From positions 5,270,001-5,334,000 of the forward strand of contig NZ_CP016594.1 of NCBI RefSeq assembly GCF_001698225.1: DNA of 64,000 nt. The letters are read 5' to 3'. Under the pieces are notes generated by a model. That model was given only the letters and a program-made list of their open reading frames with translations, searched no databases and had not been told where the DNA came from. How positions within the stretch are numbered: the first letter of the stretch is position 1; each line of letters opens with the position of its first letter. The DNA comes from Gordonia terrae. Lineage in GTDB: Bacteria; Actinomycetota; Actinomycetes; Mycobacteriales; Mycobacteriaceae. Both the position numbers and the translations under genes were made by a program. Shown in pieces: positions 26,341 to 35,459 of the stretch.

Positions 26341-27460
26341 CCTGCTGCGTCCGTTGGTCGCCGCGGGGACCGCGCTGTCACTCGCGTCGCTGTGCCTGAC
26401 CCTCGACAACGCGCGCCGCGTTCGTCGACCCGAGCTGACCGACATCCCCGCGCCGGAACCGCTGTCGGTGCTCATCCCGATGCGAAACGAGGCCGAGACC
26501 GCCGAACGCTGCCTGCGCGCGGTCTTCGAGGCGGCCGACCGCTGGCCCGGACCGATCCGGATTCTCGTGCTCGACGACGGCTCGGTGGACGGGACGGAGG
26601 CCGTGCTGGCCCGGCTCGCTTCGCTGGACGACCGGTTGGCTGTTCATCGCGGCACGGCACCACCGCGCGGCTGGCTCGGAAAGAACTGGGCCTGCGCCCA
26701 ACTCGCGGACAAGGCGTTCCCCGACGGGGTCCAGATCTTCCTCGACGCCGACGTGGTGGTCGAGCCACATGCGTTCACCTCGTCGTTCGCCCTCCTCCGC
26801 AACACCGGACTCGATCTGGTGAGCCCCTACCCACGGCAGGTCGCGGTCGGCGCCGGCGAGCGACTCGTGCAACCGCTCCTGCAGTGGTCGTGGCTGAGCA
26901 CATTGCCGCTCGGCCTGGCCGAGCGCTCGTCACGCGAATCCCTCACGGCCGCAAACGGTCAGTTCCTGGTCGTCGACGCCGCGGCCTATCGCCGCGCCGG
27001 TGGTCACACGGCGGTGCGCGACGTCGTGCTCGAGGACATCGCGCTGTTGCGCGCGATCAAGGCGGCCGGCGGTCGCGGCGTGGTGGCCGAGGGAAGCGCC
27101 GTCGCCACCTGCCGGATGTACCACGGTTGGCGAGAGGTCCGGGCGGGTTATCGCAAGTCGCTGTGGTCCGCCTTCGGGTCGCCGGGCGGCACGTTGGGCG
27201 TCACCGGGCTGCTCTGCCTGATGTATGTACTCCCCGCGGCCGCAGCGCTGTTCGGCTCGCGGGTGGGGTTCGTCGGATATCTGGCCGGGGTGGCCTCGCG
27301 GGCGGTCGCGGCCCGTACCACCGACGGCCGCGTGTGGCCCGATGCGTTCGGCCACCCGCTGTCGGTCCTCGTGTTCGCCGGCCTCGCAGTCGATTCGACG
27401 CTGGCCCGGCACCGCGGAGAGCTGGAGTGGAAGGGTCGACCCATCGAGGTCCGCCGATGA
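26327..27460 (+). CDS. Family 2 glycosyltransferase of the carotenoid operon (CruG-like)
   Basis: 377 residues from GTG 26327. GT2 core: LSVLIPMRNEAETAERCL, DDGSVDGT, the DxD-like IFLDADVVVEP, and a TAANGQFLVV acceptor loop; one N-terminal and two C-terminal membrane segments. Cyanobacterial CruG, with the same layout next to CruF, glycosylates the 1'-hydroxyl. That role is inferred from context. Confidence 0.82.
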   Translation: MRFPDLLRPLVAAGTALSLASLCLTLDNARRVRRPELTDIPAPEPLSVLIPMRNEAETAERCLRAVFEAADRWPGPIRILVLDDGSVDGTEAVLARLASLDDRLAVHRGTAPPRGWLGKNWACAQLADKAFPDGVQIFLDADVVVEPHAFTSSFALLRNTGLDLVSPYPRQVAVGAGERLVQPLLQWSWLSTLPLGLAERSSRESLTAANGQFLVVDAAAYRRAGGHTAVRDVVLEDIALLRAIKAAGGRGVVAEGSAVATCRMYHGWREVRAGYRKSLWSAFGSPGGTLGVTGLLCLMYVLPAAAALFGSRVGFVGYLAGVASRAVAARTTDGRVWPDAFGHPLSVLVFAGLAVDSTLARHRGELEWKGRPIEVRR

Positions 27461-28959
27461 CCCGGGTGATCGTGATCGGCGCGGGCATCGGCGGTCTGGC
27501 CGTCGCCATGCGTCTGGCCGCCACCGGTCACGACGTCACCGTCCTCGAACAGTTCGACGACGTGGGCGGCAAGCTCGGGGTCATCGAACACGACGGTTTC
27601 GTGTTCGACACCGGCCCTTCGCTCGTCACCATGCCGCACGTGTTCGACGAACTCTTCGCGGCGACGGGATCGTCGATTCACGACTCCCTGACCCTGGAAC
27701 GACTCCCCGTCGCCGCGCGCTACCGGTTTCCCGACGGCACCATCCTGGACATGCCGGGAACCCTCGACGACATCCCCGCCGCCCTCGACGCTGCACTCGG
27801 ACCCGGTCGAGGCGACCAGTGGTCGTCGTTTCTCCAACGCGCGCAACGTGTCTGGGACGTCACTCACGAACCCTTCCTGGAATCACCGATGAGGATTCGC
27901 ACGATGATCGGTGGGATCGCCACCCCGTCGGACGTGCGCACGGTCGCGCCGTGGCGAACGCTGCGCGGCCTCGGCGAGAGCTACCTCGATGATCCGCGCC
28001 TGCGGATGCTGCTGGACCGCTACGCCACCTACACCGGGTCCGACCCGCGTCGCGCACCGGCGGCGCTCGCCTCCGTGCCGTGGTCCGAGCAGGCGTTCGG
28101 ATCATGGTACGTGCGAGGCGGATTGGGCCGAATCGCCGGCGCGATGCGCGACCGTCTCACCGAACTCGGCGGACGGGTCGAACTCGGCGTCGAGGTCGAC
28201 CGGGTCTCGGTGGACCTCGACTCCGGCCGAGCCGACGGCGTGGTGCTGACCGACGGCAGCCGACGCCAGGCCGATCTGGTCGTCGCGAATGCCGACGCCC
28301 GGCAGGTCTACGACCGCCTCGTGCCGCGTCGCGCCGCCCGCAGGCCCGCGGCGCTCCTGCGACGGACCACGCCGTCACTGTCCGGGTTCGTACTCCTCCT
28401 CGCCGTCGACGACCCACCCACCCAGCCGCATCACCAGGTTCTCTTCGCCGAGGACTACGACGAGGAGTTCGACGCGGTCTTCGGGTTCCGCGGGCCTCCT
28501 CGTCCCGTCGCGCGACCGACCGTGTACATCTCGGCCCCAGCCGATCCCGAGATCACCCCCGGCCCGGGAACGGGTGCATGGTTCGTGCTGGTGAACGCAC
28601 CGCGCCACGGCCCCGAGCACGGCGTCGACTGGGACGCAGAGTGTTTGGCCGATTCCTACGCCGATCAGATCCTCGAGGTGATGGCCGATCGTGGTCTGGA
28701 CCTGACCGGCCATGTGCGTCACCGGCTCATCGTCACGCCCGCCGACCTGGAGCGCCGGACCAGGACACCCGGCGGCTCGATCTACGGTTCGTCGTCGAAC
28801 GGACCCCGCTCGGCGTTCCTCCGGCCGTCGAACACCTCACCGGTACCGGGCCTCTACCTCGTCGGCGGATCATCCCATCCCGGCGGCGGCCTCCCCCTCG
28901 TCGTCATGTCGGCGAAGATCGTCGCGGACCTGATCGGGCCGGCGTCGGAGCGTCGCTGA
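27457..28959 (+). CDS. Carotenoid desaturase, CrtD-like
   Basis: 500 residues from ATG 27457 (ATGA overlap). FAD-binding GAGIGG at 8-13, then the CrtI/CrtD family pattern. FDTGPSLVTMPHVFDELF is closer to hydroxyneurosporene desaturase (CrtD) than to the second desaturase of this window; ends GGGLPLVVMSAKIVADLI. Likely introduces a double bond next to the hydroxylated end. A CrtO-type ketolase cannot be excluded. Last gene of the five-gene operon. Confidence 0.8.
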   Translation: MTRVIVIGAGIGGLAVAMRLAATGHDVTVLEQFDDVGGKLGVIEHDGFVFDTGPSLVTMPHVFDELFAATGSSIHDSLTLERLPVAARYRFPDGTILDMPGTLDDIPAALDAALGPGRGDQWSSFLQRAQRVWDVTHEPFLESPMRIRTMIGGIATPSDVRTVAPWRTLRGLGESYLDDPRLRMLLDRYATYTGSDPRRAPAALASVPWSEQAFGSWYVRGGLGRIAGAMRDRLTELGGRVELGVEVDRVSVDLDSGRADGVVLTDGSRRQADLVVANADARQVYDRLVPRRAARRPAALLRRTTPSLSGFVLLLAVDDPPTQPHHQVLFAEDYDEEFDAVFGFRGPPRPVARPTVYISAPADPEITPGPGTGAWFVLVNAPRHGPEHGVDWDAECLADSYADQILEVMADRGLDLTGHVRHRLIVTPADLERRTRTPGGSIYGSSSNGPRSAFLRPSNTSPVPGLYLVGGSSHPGGGLPLVVMSAKIVADLIGPASERR

Positions 28960-28985
28960 CCGAGGGCTCCTTGTCGTCGGAGCCG

Positions 28986-29438
28986 TCAGCGCGGATCGAT
29001 GCGAAACACGGCGCATCGTCCCGCCACGGCGGCAAAGGCATCCGGGGTCACGTCGTCGACCACTCCCGCGTTCTTCATCATCTTCGGTCCGTCGGTACCC
29101 GCCAGCTCCGGCCAGGCGCGAAGCACCGGAACGGCCTGCTCGGCGGAGAGTTCGACAAGGCGGACATCGCGCACCTCGCCCCCGTCGGACAGCTGCGCGA
29201 CCCCGTCGGCCGCACGAACATTGCTTGCCCAGTCCGCACCGGGAAACCCTTCGAGCAGGTAGCGCTCGCCATTCAGGTCGATCACGGTCAACGGTGTCCG
29301 TCTCGGCTTGCCGGTGCGTCGTCCGGCGACGACGAGGACCGGCAACTCCTTCATCCCGCCGAATCTTTGCAGCAGCAAGAAGATCTTGTTCATCGGCTTG
29401 AGCCACCGTGGCGCGGGGGTGTGGTGGGGGTTCGGCAT
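28986..29438 (-). CDS. Deazaflavin-dependent nitroreductase-family protein
   Basis: 150 residues from ATG 29438. LPVLVVAGRRTGKPRRTPLTVIDLNGERYLLEGFPGADWASNVRA is the F420-binding split-barrel signature of Ddn-like enzymes. They use F420H2 to reduce quinones, nitro groups or alkenes at the membrane. It lies between the two convergent carotenoid operons. Two palindromes lie upstream (29483-29495 and 29542-29559). Confidence 0.85.
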   Translation of the reverse strand: MPNPHHTPAPRWLKPMNKIFLLLQRFGGMKELPVLVVAGRRTGKPRRTPLTVIDLNGERYLLEGFPGADWASNVRAADGVAQLSDGGEVRDVRLVELSAEQAVPVLRAWPELAGTDGPKMMKNAGVVDDVTPDAFAAVAGRCAVFRIDPR

Positions 29439-29482
29439 CGTCAGCTCGCTTCGGCGGTCACATCGTGCACAGCAGTCTACTT

Positions 29483-29495
29483 CGTACACTGTACG
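29483..29495. promoter_or_regulatory. Palindrome upstream of the deazaflavin gene
   Basis: CGTAC-ACT-GTACG, 45 nt before the start of the deazaflavin-dependent enzyme; likely regulator-binding site. Confidence 0.4.
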
Positions 29496-29540
29496 GCGAT
29501 GTAGCGAGCGTCGTCACCCCGATCCGGACGTCTGCTCAGG

Positions 29541-29705
29541 TCACCTATCGCGATAGGTGTACGCATGTCCGCCCAGGGAGGCGGTCACAACAGCCACCGG
29601 CACACGACAGGCCTGCAGATTCCGTCGTTCTTCAGGGGTGAGGTCCCGGCGCGACCACGTCCACCGCGGGGCGCGCCACCAGGAACCCGTACGTGTCTTC
29701 TCCAT
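29541..29705 (-). CDS. Possible 54-residue orphan protein
   Basis: The 362-nt space between the deazaflavin gene and crtI holds this frame from ATG 29705 to TGA 29541. The product contains SRRDLTPEERRNLQACRVPV and ends YTYRDR; AGAGG lies ~10 nt upstream. About 70% of third codon positions are G/C, lower than neighbouring genes. The last 18 codon bases coincide with the palindrome at 29542-29559. It may be a decayed gene remnant or not a gene. Confidence 0.3.
   Translation of the reverse strand: MEKTRTGSWWRAPRWTWSRRDLTPEERRNLQACRVPVAVVTASLGGHAYTYRDR
29542..29559. promoter_or_regulatory. Perfect 18-bp palindrome
   Basis: CACCTATCGCGATAGGTG, 104 nt upstream of the deazaflavin gene; size and symmetry suit a TetR-like dimer. 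Confidence 0.5.
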
Positions 29706-29800
29706 GTCACCCGAACCTCTCGCGCTGTGAGCACTGTCACGCGCCAGTACCCGGGTGACCGGGATATCAAACCCCCAGAAACGCTACCTGTTCTCGCAGG

Positions 29801-31408
29801 TCAGCGCTTCACGACAGGCATCGGCCCGACCGACCGGTCGCCGCGGAGCTTCTTGCGGATGAGTTCGGCGCTGATCAGACACATCGGCAGACCGATGCCG
29901 GGACGCGTGCTCGACCCCGCGTAGAGAAGCCCGTCGACCTTGCGTGACCGGTTCGTCGAACGCAGGAACGCGCTCTGGCGCAGCGTGTGTGCCGGACCGA
30001 GAGCGCCGCCGCACCACGAGTTGACCGAATCCACGAAGTCGGCGGGGCCGATGGTGCGTCGGACGACGACACGCTCGGCGAGGTCGGGGACGCCCGCCCA
30101 CTGTCCGATCATCGCGATGGCGCGGTCGGTCACCTTCTCGATGTCGGGGTCGCCGCCGCCGTCCACACCGCCGTGACCGAGTCCCGGATCGGGCGGGACC
30201 GGCACCAGGATGAAGAGATTCTCCGAATCCGACGGCGCGACCGAGGAATCGGTGGCCGACGGCTTGCACACGTACAGCGATGCCGGATCCGGGACGCGCG
30301 TGGGGCTCTCGAAGATGGCGTCGAAGTTGGTCTTCCAGTCGTCGGTGAAGAACAGCGAATGATGCGCCAACTCGGGCACCTCACCGCGGACGCCGAGCAG
30401 TGCGAGCACCGCTCCCGGACCGGAAGTGGCTCGATCCCAGTAGCGTTCGGGGAAGGTCTGCAACTCGCGAGGCAGCAGCCGCGTCTCGAGGTGATGGAGA
30501 TCGGTGGCACCGATCACGATGTCAGCGACCAGATCTCGCGAAGCACCGGCAGCGTCCTCGACGTGAACCCCGGCCACCTCGGCGCGACGGCGCCATCGGG
30601 CGAATCGCGTTCCCTGGCGCTGACGCGTCAGGACAGCAGTCGCAGCCGTTCCCGTCGAGATCCGAACGCCGCGTTCACGGGCGACTCGCTCCAGCGCGTC
30701 GACCAGGGTGGTGAAACCGCCGTTGGGGTATCGCACGCCGTCGGCCAGATCGAGCCAGCTCATCAGGTGGTACATCGCGGGGGTGCGCTCGGGCGAGGAG
30801 CCGAGGAACACCGCCGGATACCCGAGAACCTGCTGCAATCTGCGATCGGTGAACCGCGCGGCGATGTAGGACTGCAACGACGTCGTCAGCAAGGTGACGA
30901 GGGTCTTCGCGTGTCGCAACACCGGCAGGCCGAGAAAGGCGCGGGGAGAATCGAAGCTGGTGTACAGAAAACGTTCCACGGCAAGGTCATACGCCTGCCG
31001 GCCGGTCTGCAGGTAACTGTCGAGCGCGGCTCCCGCACCCGGTTCGATCTCCTCGAACAGTGCGCGGTTGCGTTCGCGGTCGCCGAAGACGTCGATCGGC
31101 TTCTCGTCGGAATCCGCACTGTCCCCGAAGAACACCCGGTATCCGGGGTCGAGGCGGACGAGATCGAGTTGCTCGGCCGTCGACGTCCCGAGCATCTCGA
31201 AGAAGTGATCGAAGACCTCGGGCATCAACCACCACGACGGCCCGGTGTCGAAGCGGAACCCGTCGCGATCCCAGGAGCCCGCGCGACCACCGAGTTCGTC
31301 GTTCTTCTCGACGAGTTCGACGTCATGCCCGTCATGGGCGAGAAGGGCGGCGGTGGCCAATCCGGCGACTCCGCCACCGATGACGACGACGCGTCGGGAC
31401 TCGCTCAT
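29801..31408 (-). CDS. crtI: Phytoene desaturase
   Basis: 535 residues from ATG 31408, overlapping the crtB stop (ATGA). FAD-binding GGGVAGLATAALLAHDG at ~11, RFDTGPSWWLMPEVFDHFF, and the C-terminal GSSTRPGIGLPMCLISAELI typical of actinobacterial CrtI. Converts phytoene to lycopene by successive desaturations. The frame open to 31603 lies within crtB. Last gene of the idi-crtB-crtI operon. Confidence 0.92.
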   Translation of the reverse strand: MSESRRVVVIGGGVAGLATAALLAHDGHDVELVEKNDELGGRAGSWDRDGFRFDTGPSWWLMPEVFDHFFEMLGTSTAEQLDLVRLDPGYRVFFGDSADSDEKPIDVFGDRERNRALFEEIEPGAGAALDSYLQTGRQAYDLAVERFLYTSFDSPRAFLGLPVLRHAKTLVTLLTTSLQSYIAARFTDRRLQQVLGYPAVFLGSSPERTPAMYHLMSWLDLADGVRYPNGGFTTLVDALERVARERGVRISTGTAATAVLTRQRQGTRFARWRRRAEVAGVHVEDAAGASRDLVADIVIGATDLHHLETRLLPRELQTFPERYWDRATSGPGAVLALLGVRGEVPELAHHSLFFTDDWKTNFDAIFESPTRVPDPASLYVCKPSATDSSVAPSDSENLFILVPVPPDPGLGHGGVDGGGDPDIEKVTDRAIAMIGQWAGVPDLAERVVVRRTIGPADFVDSVNSWCGGALGPAHTLRQSAFLRSTNRSRKVDGLLYAGSSTRPGIGLPMCLISAELIRKKLRGDRSVGPMPVVKR

Positions 31409-32343
31409 ACGTTGGTCTTTCTCCTGTACAGGCCGACGGCGTCGGCACGTGGGGTTCGCGGCATGCCGCGTCGGGCGACGGCGGCCGCCGCGATCTTCGC
31501 CTTGCCCGCGTTCGGGACCCGGACGCGGGTGCGGCGGGCCTCGGTGGCCGACGACTCGCGAAGACGAGCGGTCAGTTCGGCGAACAGGTCGTGCGCGGTA
31601 CACACCGCGACGCGGCTACCCGCGGGCAGGTGTGGAATGGCGGCCGCGGCGGCGGTGAGGTCGAGGTCGATGTCGTCCAGCCAGAGCGCCCAGGCGGCGT
31701 CCGCCGGATCGTCGGGATCGAGGCCCACCAGATAGCGCCTGCCCAGTCCGTCGCTGTCCTCGCCGAAGTCGCGCAGGAAGTTGATCTTCTGGAAGGCCGC
31801 ACCCAGTCGCTGGGCGCCGGGAGCCAGATGGTCGTACTGCGCAGCGGACTTGGGCTCATCGGCGAGGAACGCCCGCAGGCACATCAGACCGACCACCTCG
31901 GCGGAGCCGTAGATGTAGGTGGCCAGTGAGTCGAAATCATGCTGGACCTGGGTCAGGTCGCTGCGCATCGAATCGAAGAACGGGCCCACCAGGTCGAGGT
32001 CGATGCCGACGCGGCGGGCCGTCTGGGCGAAGGCGTGCACGACGAGATTGCTGCTCGACCCGGTGACCAGCGCGACGCTGGTCTGCTCCTCGAGCTGGTC
32101 GAGCTCGTTGCTGCGGTCGACGAGACCCTGCTCGGGGCGCGGGGCGTCCACGATCTCGTCGGCGACGCGGACCAGCGCGTAGATGTTCTGGATGTCACGG
32201 CGTATCCGCGGCGGGAGCAATCGCGACGCCAGACCGAACGAACTGGAGTACGACCTGATCACCATCGCCGCGCAGGCCTCCGCGACCTCGTCGTATCGCC
32301 GGTGTGGTGGGACCACCTGCGTGTGACCGGGAAGGTGCATCAT
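31405..32343 (-). CDS. crtB: Phytoene synthase
   Basis: 312 residues. SYSSSFGLASRLLPP, first Asp-rich motif RVADEIVDA and second RDFGEDSDGLGRRYL are all present, so both magnesium-diphosphate sites are intact. Joins two geranylgeranyl diphosphates to phytoene. 44 nt after idi. Confidence 0.92.
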   Translation of the reverse strand: MMHLPGHTQVVPPHRRYDEVAEACAAMVIRSYSSSFGLASRLLPPRIRRDIQNIYALVRVADEIVDAPRPEQGLVDRSNELDQLEEQTSVALVTGSSSNLVVHAFAQTARRVGIDLDLVGPFFDSMRSDLTQVQHDFDSLATYIYGSAEVVGLMCLRAFLADEPKSAAQYDHLAPGAQRLGAAFQKINFLRDFGEDSDGLGRRYLVGLDPDDPADAAWALWLDDIDLDLTAAAAAIPHLPAGSRVAVCTAHDLFAELTARLRESSATEARRTRVRVPNAGKAKIAAAAVARRGMPRTPRADAVGLYRRKTNV

Positions 32344-32386
32344 CCGACCGCTCCTCGACCTGGTGACTGGACTGGTTTGCCTGACG

Positions 32387-32971
32387 TCATGAATTCGACG
32401 CCCGGGACATCACCGGATGGGTCTCGTAGACCGAACCGTGGTCGCGCGCCGGCAACTGTCGCACCTGTTCGACGAACCACGGGCTGACCGCCCACGGCGT
32501 GCGCTCGACGAGCGCCCACACATCGGCGATCTCGGCCCAGACGTGTTCGGCGACCTCGTCCGGCTCCGGTCGCAACTCCCCCAGCGGTCGCGCGACGAAC
32601 ACCGGGCAGATCTCGTTCTCGACGATGCCGCTCGCGTCGACCGCCCGGTACCGGAAGTCGGGCAGGATGCAACGGACATCGGCGACGTCGATACCGAGTT
32701 CGCGCCGGGCGTAGCGATGCACCGCGTCGGCGACGTCCTCATCGGGACGTGGATGACCGCAGAACGAGTTGGTCCAGACCCCGGGCCAGCTGCGCTTGGA
32801 CAGCGCCCGCCGCGTCATGAGGATCCGACCGTCGACGACCAGGTGGCAGGAGAAGGCGAAGTGCAACGGGGTGTCGAACCCGTGCACCCCCTCGCGGTCG
32901 GCGGTGCCGCACGGGCGGCCGTCGGCGTCGGCGAGAACCACCGAGTCGTTGGTCATCGAAGATTTCCTCAT
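32387..32971 (-). CDS. idi: Isopentenyl-diphosphate delta-isomerase, type I
   Basis: 194 residues (MTNDSV, 32956, is a likely alternative start). SWPGVWTNSFCGHPRPDED carries the catalytic cysteine, and the Nudix box follows (AVHRYARRELGI); ENEICPVFVA holds the second acidic motif. Supplies dimethylallyl diphosphate for crtE. First gene of the - carotenoid operon. Confidence 0.92.
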   Translation of the reverse strand: MRKSSMTNDSVVLADADGRPCGTADREGVHGFDTPLHFAFSCHLVVDGRILMTRRALSKRSWPGVWTNSFCGHPRPDEDVADAVHRYARRELGIDVADVRCILPDFRYRAVDASGIVENEICPVFVARPLGELRPEPDEVAEHVWAEIADVWALVERTPWAVSPWFVEQVRQLPARDHGSVYETHPVMSRASNS

Positions 32972-33059
32972 CGCATCGAGATCGGGCGGGGGGAGTTACT
33001 CGTCCCATTGTTCGTCACCGTGGCCCGATCCGGATGGGGAGCCGCGCGTCACCGGCGAC

Positions 33060-33806
33060 TCACCCGAGACGTCGGGTCTGCCTCCGGACCGCGATTCCCA
33101 ATTGGATCGTCCCCACCACCGCCAGCACTGCGCCGACGGCGGCGATGACGGCGGCCAGCGTCGCCGTGGTGTCGGATGCCAGAGCGGCCGCCCACCACCA
33201 GGTCGAACACAGCGCGGCGATGACCGCCAGTATCACCCGGGACGGCCGCTCCCACACGGTGACGGCACCCGGCCCGGTCATCCCGACCGCCTGTGCCGTG
33301 GCACGTGTCGTCTCGAGGATGAGGGTCAGCACGACGATCGAGATGCCGAGCCACGACGGCGCTCCCACCACGACGAGGATGCCGATCAGCATGACGTCGG
33401 AGCATCGGTCGGCGACGGCGTCGTTGATCCGGCCCCACCTCGACGCGGTGCGGGTCTGCGCCGCGATCGCGCCGTCGATCCCGTCGAGCAGGGCGGCGAC
33501 GAGAATGACCAACGCGGCCACGGCGGGCCACCATCCGCCGAGCATCGTCACGCACAGTGCGACCGCGGTGGCGACCACGCCGAGGACAGTGACCGTGTTG
33601 GCGGTGACGCCGAGGCGCACGAGCGGTCGTGCGCACCCGTGACTGATCAGCACCCAGCCGCGCACCCACGGGATCTGACGCGGATCCATACCGCCGTGGA
33701 GTCTCGACCAGGAGTCGAGCGCCTCGTCCCGGGCACTCGCCCGGTCCGTTTGCTCCGCTGCCCGCGCCGACGACGACGACGCGAGGTGCTCAGGCTCCGC
33801 GGACAC
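33060..33806 (-). CDS. CDP-alcohol phosphatidyltransferase-family protein
   Basis: 248 residues from GTG 33806, which has GAGGAGGGACC before it; a start at 33866 would overlap the YihY gene by 77 nt. The DxxDG...G-x3-D-x3-D motif is present (DGIDGAIAAQ, then WGRINDAVADRCSD) with all four aspartates, but the usual AR is AA. About six membrane segments. Transfers a phospho-alcohol from CDP-activated substrate or uses a related donor; product unknown. Confidence 0.82.
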   Translation of the reverse strand: MSAEPEHLASSSSARAAEQTDRASARDEALDSWSRLHGGMDPRQIPWVRGWVLISHGCARPLVRLGVTANTVTVLGVVATAVALCVTMLGGWWPAVAALVILVAALLDGIDGAIAAQTRTASRWGRINDAVADRCSDVMLIGILVVVGAPSWLGISIVVLTLILETTRATAQAVGMTGPGAVTVWERPSRVILAVIAALCSTWWWAAALASDTTATLAAVIAAVGAVLAVVGTIQLGIAVRRQTRRLG

Positions 33807-34680
33807 GGTCCCTCCTCTGCTTCGAGATCGCCTGTCCGACCGCCCATCCGACGATGACGATGACATGCGCGACGTAGAGCCACAGCCCGACCGCCACCAC
33901 CCCGCCGATCACGCGGAGCCCCCCGTACGGGATCCCGACATCGATCGGCAGCGACAGGAACAGCAGAAAGCCCTGGAAGAAGCCGGCGATGAACGACGCG
34001 GTCCCGAGCGCGGTCGCCGCCGCGACCCCCAACGTCGGCTCACCGGGCGTCACCCGCCAGTACACCCAGGTCAGTGCGACCGTGACCGTCAGCCAGACGA
34101 CGATGAACTCCACCACGATCCGGACCACCAGATCGCCGAAGCCGCCCGTTCCGCCACCGTCGGGCGCCAGCGTGGTGAGCGTGCCCGCGACACCGATGAC
34201 GATGTAGGTCAGCGGCGGCACCACGACCACGAGTCCCAGCACCCAGATCCGCGAGCGCCATCCCGTGAACCGGTCATCGCGCGGATACAGCATCATGCAC
34301 GCGCGACGGAGACCCTCGCCGTAGAACGACGCCGGGAACAGGAGGACGACGGCGCTCATCAGCGACAGCCCGGAGCCGATCACGACGGCCTCGTCGAAGA
34401 CACCGCGCCCGCCCATCGCCGGCGGGATGAGCACGCGCAGCTCCGACAGCGACTCGGCGGTGGGGCTGCCCAGCCAGGTCGTCGACCAGATCCCGAGCAG
34501 CGCCCAGGGGACGACCGCGATCGCGGCGAAGTAGGTCAGCGTCGCGGCGGCCGCGGCGAGATCCCCGCGACCCAGCGTCTGCCGCACATCCGACAGCAAT
34601 GCACGCACGTCGAACGTCTTCGTGGGCTCGCGGAGCGTGGTCTCACGAGTCACAGTCGGGGCCGATCGGCGCGCTGTCAC
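33790..34680 (-). CDS. YihY/BrkB-family membrane protein
   Basis: 296 residues from GTG 34680. LAAAAATLTYFAAIAVVPWALLGI and five more membrane segments, with the PFLLFLSLPIDVGIPYGG-like region of the family. Often called ribonuclease BN-like, but that assignment is wrong for this family; transport or envelope roles are likely. Overlaps the CDP-alcohol transferase start by 17 nt. Confidence 0.82.
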   Translation of the reverse strand: MTARRSAPTVTRETTLREPTKTFDVRALLSDVRQTLGRGDLAAAAATLTYFAAIAVVPWALLGIWSTTWLGSPTAESLSELRVLIPPAMGGRGVFDEAVVIGSGLSLMSAVVLLFPASFYGEGLRRACMMLYPRDDRFTGWRSRIWVLGLVVVVPPLTYIVIGVAGTLTTLAPDGGGTGGFGDLVVRIVVEFIVVWLTVTVALTWVYWRVTPGEPTLGVAAATALGTASFIAGFFQGFLLFLSLPIDVGIPYGGLRVIGGVVAVGLWLYVAHVIVIVGWAVGQAISKQRRDRVRGA

Positions 34681-34769
34681 CCTTCCGGGATACCCGAAAA
34701 CACCCCGCGTGCGCTGCAGCGGGGTGCCGTCGGAGTCCTCGGGACGGGTCCGGACGACCCCGATCCGTC

Positions 34770-35402
34770 TCAGATCGACGCGAAAAGGGCAACCGCCATC
34801 CCCAGCATGATGACCGCGACGACCGCGTCGAGCACCTTCCACGCCCGCGGGCTTGCGAAGAACCCCGACAGCCTGCGCGCCCCGCCGCCCAGCGCGGTGA
34901 ACCACAGGACGCTCGCGATGCACGCTCCGAAAGCGAATGCCCACTTGCCGTTTCCGTGTCCGTTGGCGATGGCGCCCATGGTGATGACGGTGTCGAGGTA
35001 CACGTGCGGGTTCAGCCAGGTCAGGGCCAGGGCCGTGCCCACCGCGACCCAACGCCCGGTGGATTCGCCACTCCCGTCGGCCCGGGTGCCGTCCGCCGCG
35101 ATGACCTCGTTGCTGCGCAGACAACGCCTGGCGGCCAGCACACCCAGCGCCCCGACATAGAGTCCGCCGGCGACCTTCGCGAACGTGACCACGTCCGGAT
35201 GCGAGGCGACCACCGCGCCGAGCCCGGCGACGCCCGCGACGATGAGGACGATGTCGGAGACCGCGCAGACCGCCACGATCGGCGCGGTGTGCCGGCGCGC
35301 GACGCCCTGGCGGAGCACGAAGACGTTCTGAGGTCCGATGGCGATGATCAGGCCGGCGCCGGTGAGCAATCCGGCCAGTGCGGGGACGAGATAGGCGGTC
35401 AC
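34770..35402 (-). CDS. lysE: LysE/ArgO-family amino-acid exporter
   Basis: 210 residues, six membrane segments. GAGLIIAIGPQNVFVLRQGVAR and TALALTWLNPHVYLDTV are the hallmark LysE motifs. Exports L-lysine/L-arginine. In corynebacteria lysE is divergent from its LysR-type activator lysG; here a LysG-like gene exists (37292-38194) but is separated by a TetR/membrane-protein pair. Confidence 0.9.
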   Translation of the reverse strand: MTAYLVPALAGLLTGAGLIIAIGPQNVFVLRQGVARRHTAPIVAVCAVSDIVLIVAGVAGLGAVVASHPDVVTFAKVAGGLYVGALGVLAARRCLRSNEVIAADGTRADGSGESTGRWVAVGTALALTWLNPHVYLDTVITMGAIANGHGNGKWAFAFGACIASVLWFTALGGGARRLSGFFASPRAWKVLDAVVAVIMLGMAVALFASI

Positions 35403-35459
35403 CGGGACGACGTTAAGAGCGACTCGGGAATCAGTCCAACGAAAGAATTTGACGAATCA

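Noticed and set aside
26392..28959. An 855-codon frame that looks like a fusion protein
   Set aside because: Its first 355 codons are a shadow of the GT2 gene. The CrtD-like gene starts at 27457 with an ATGA junction.
33790..34680. Ribonuclease BN annotation for the YihY-family gene
   Set aside because: The family was misnamed. It is a membrane protein without nuclease motifs.
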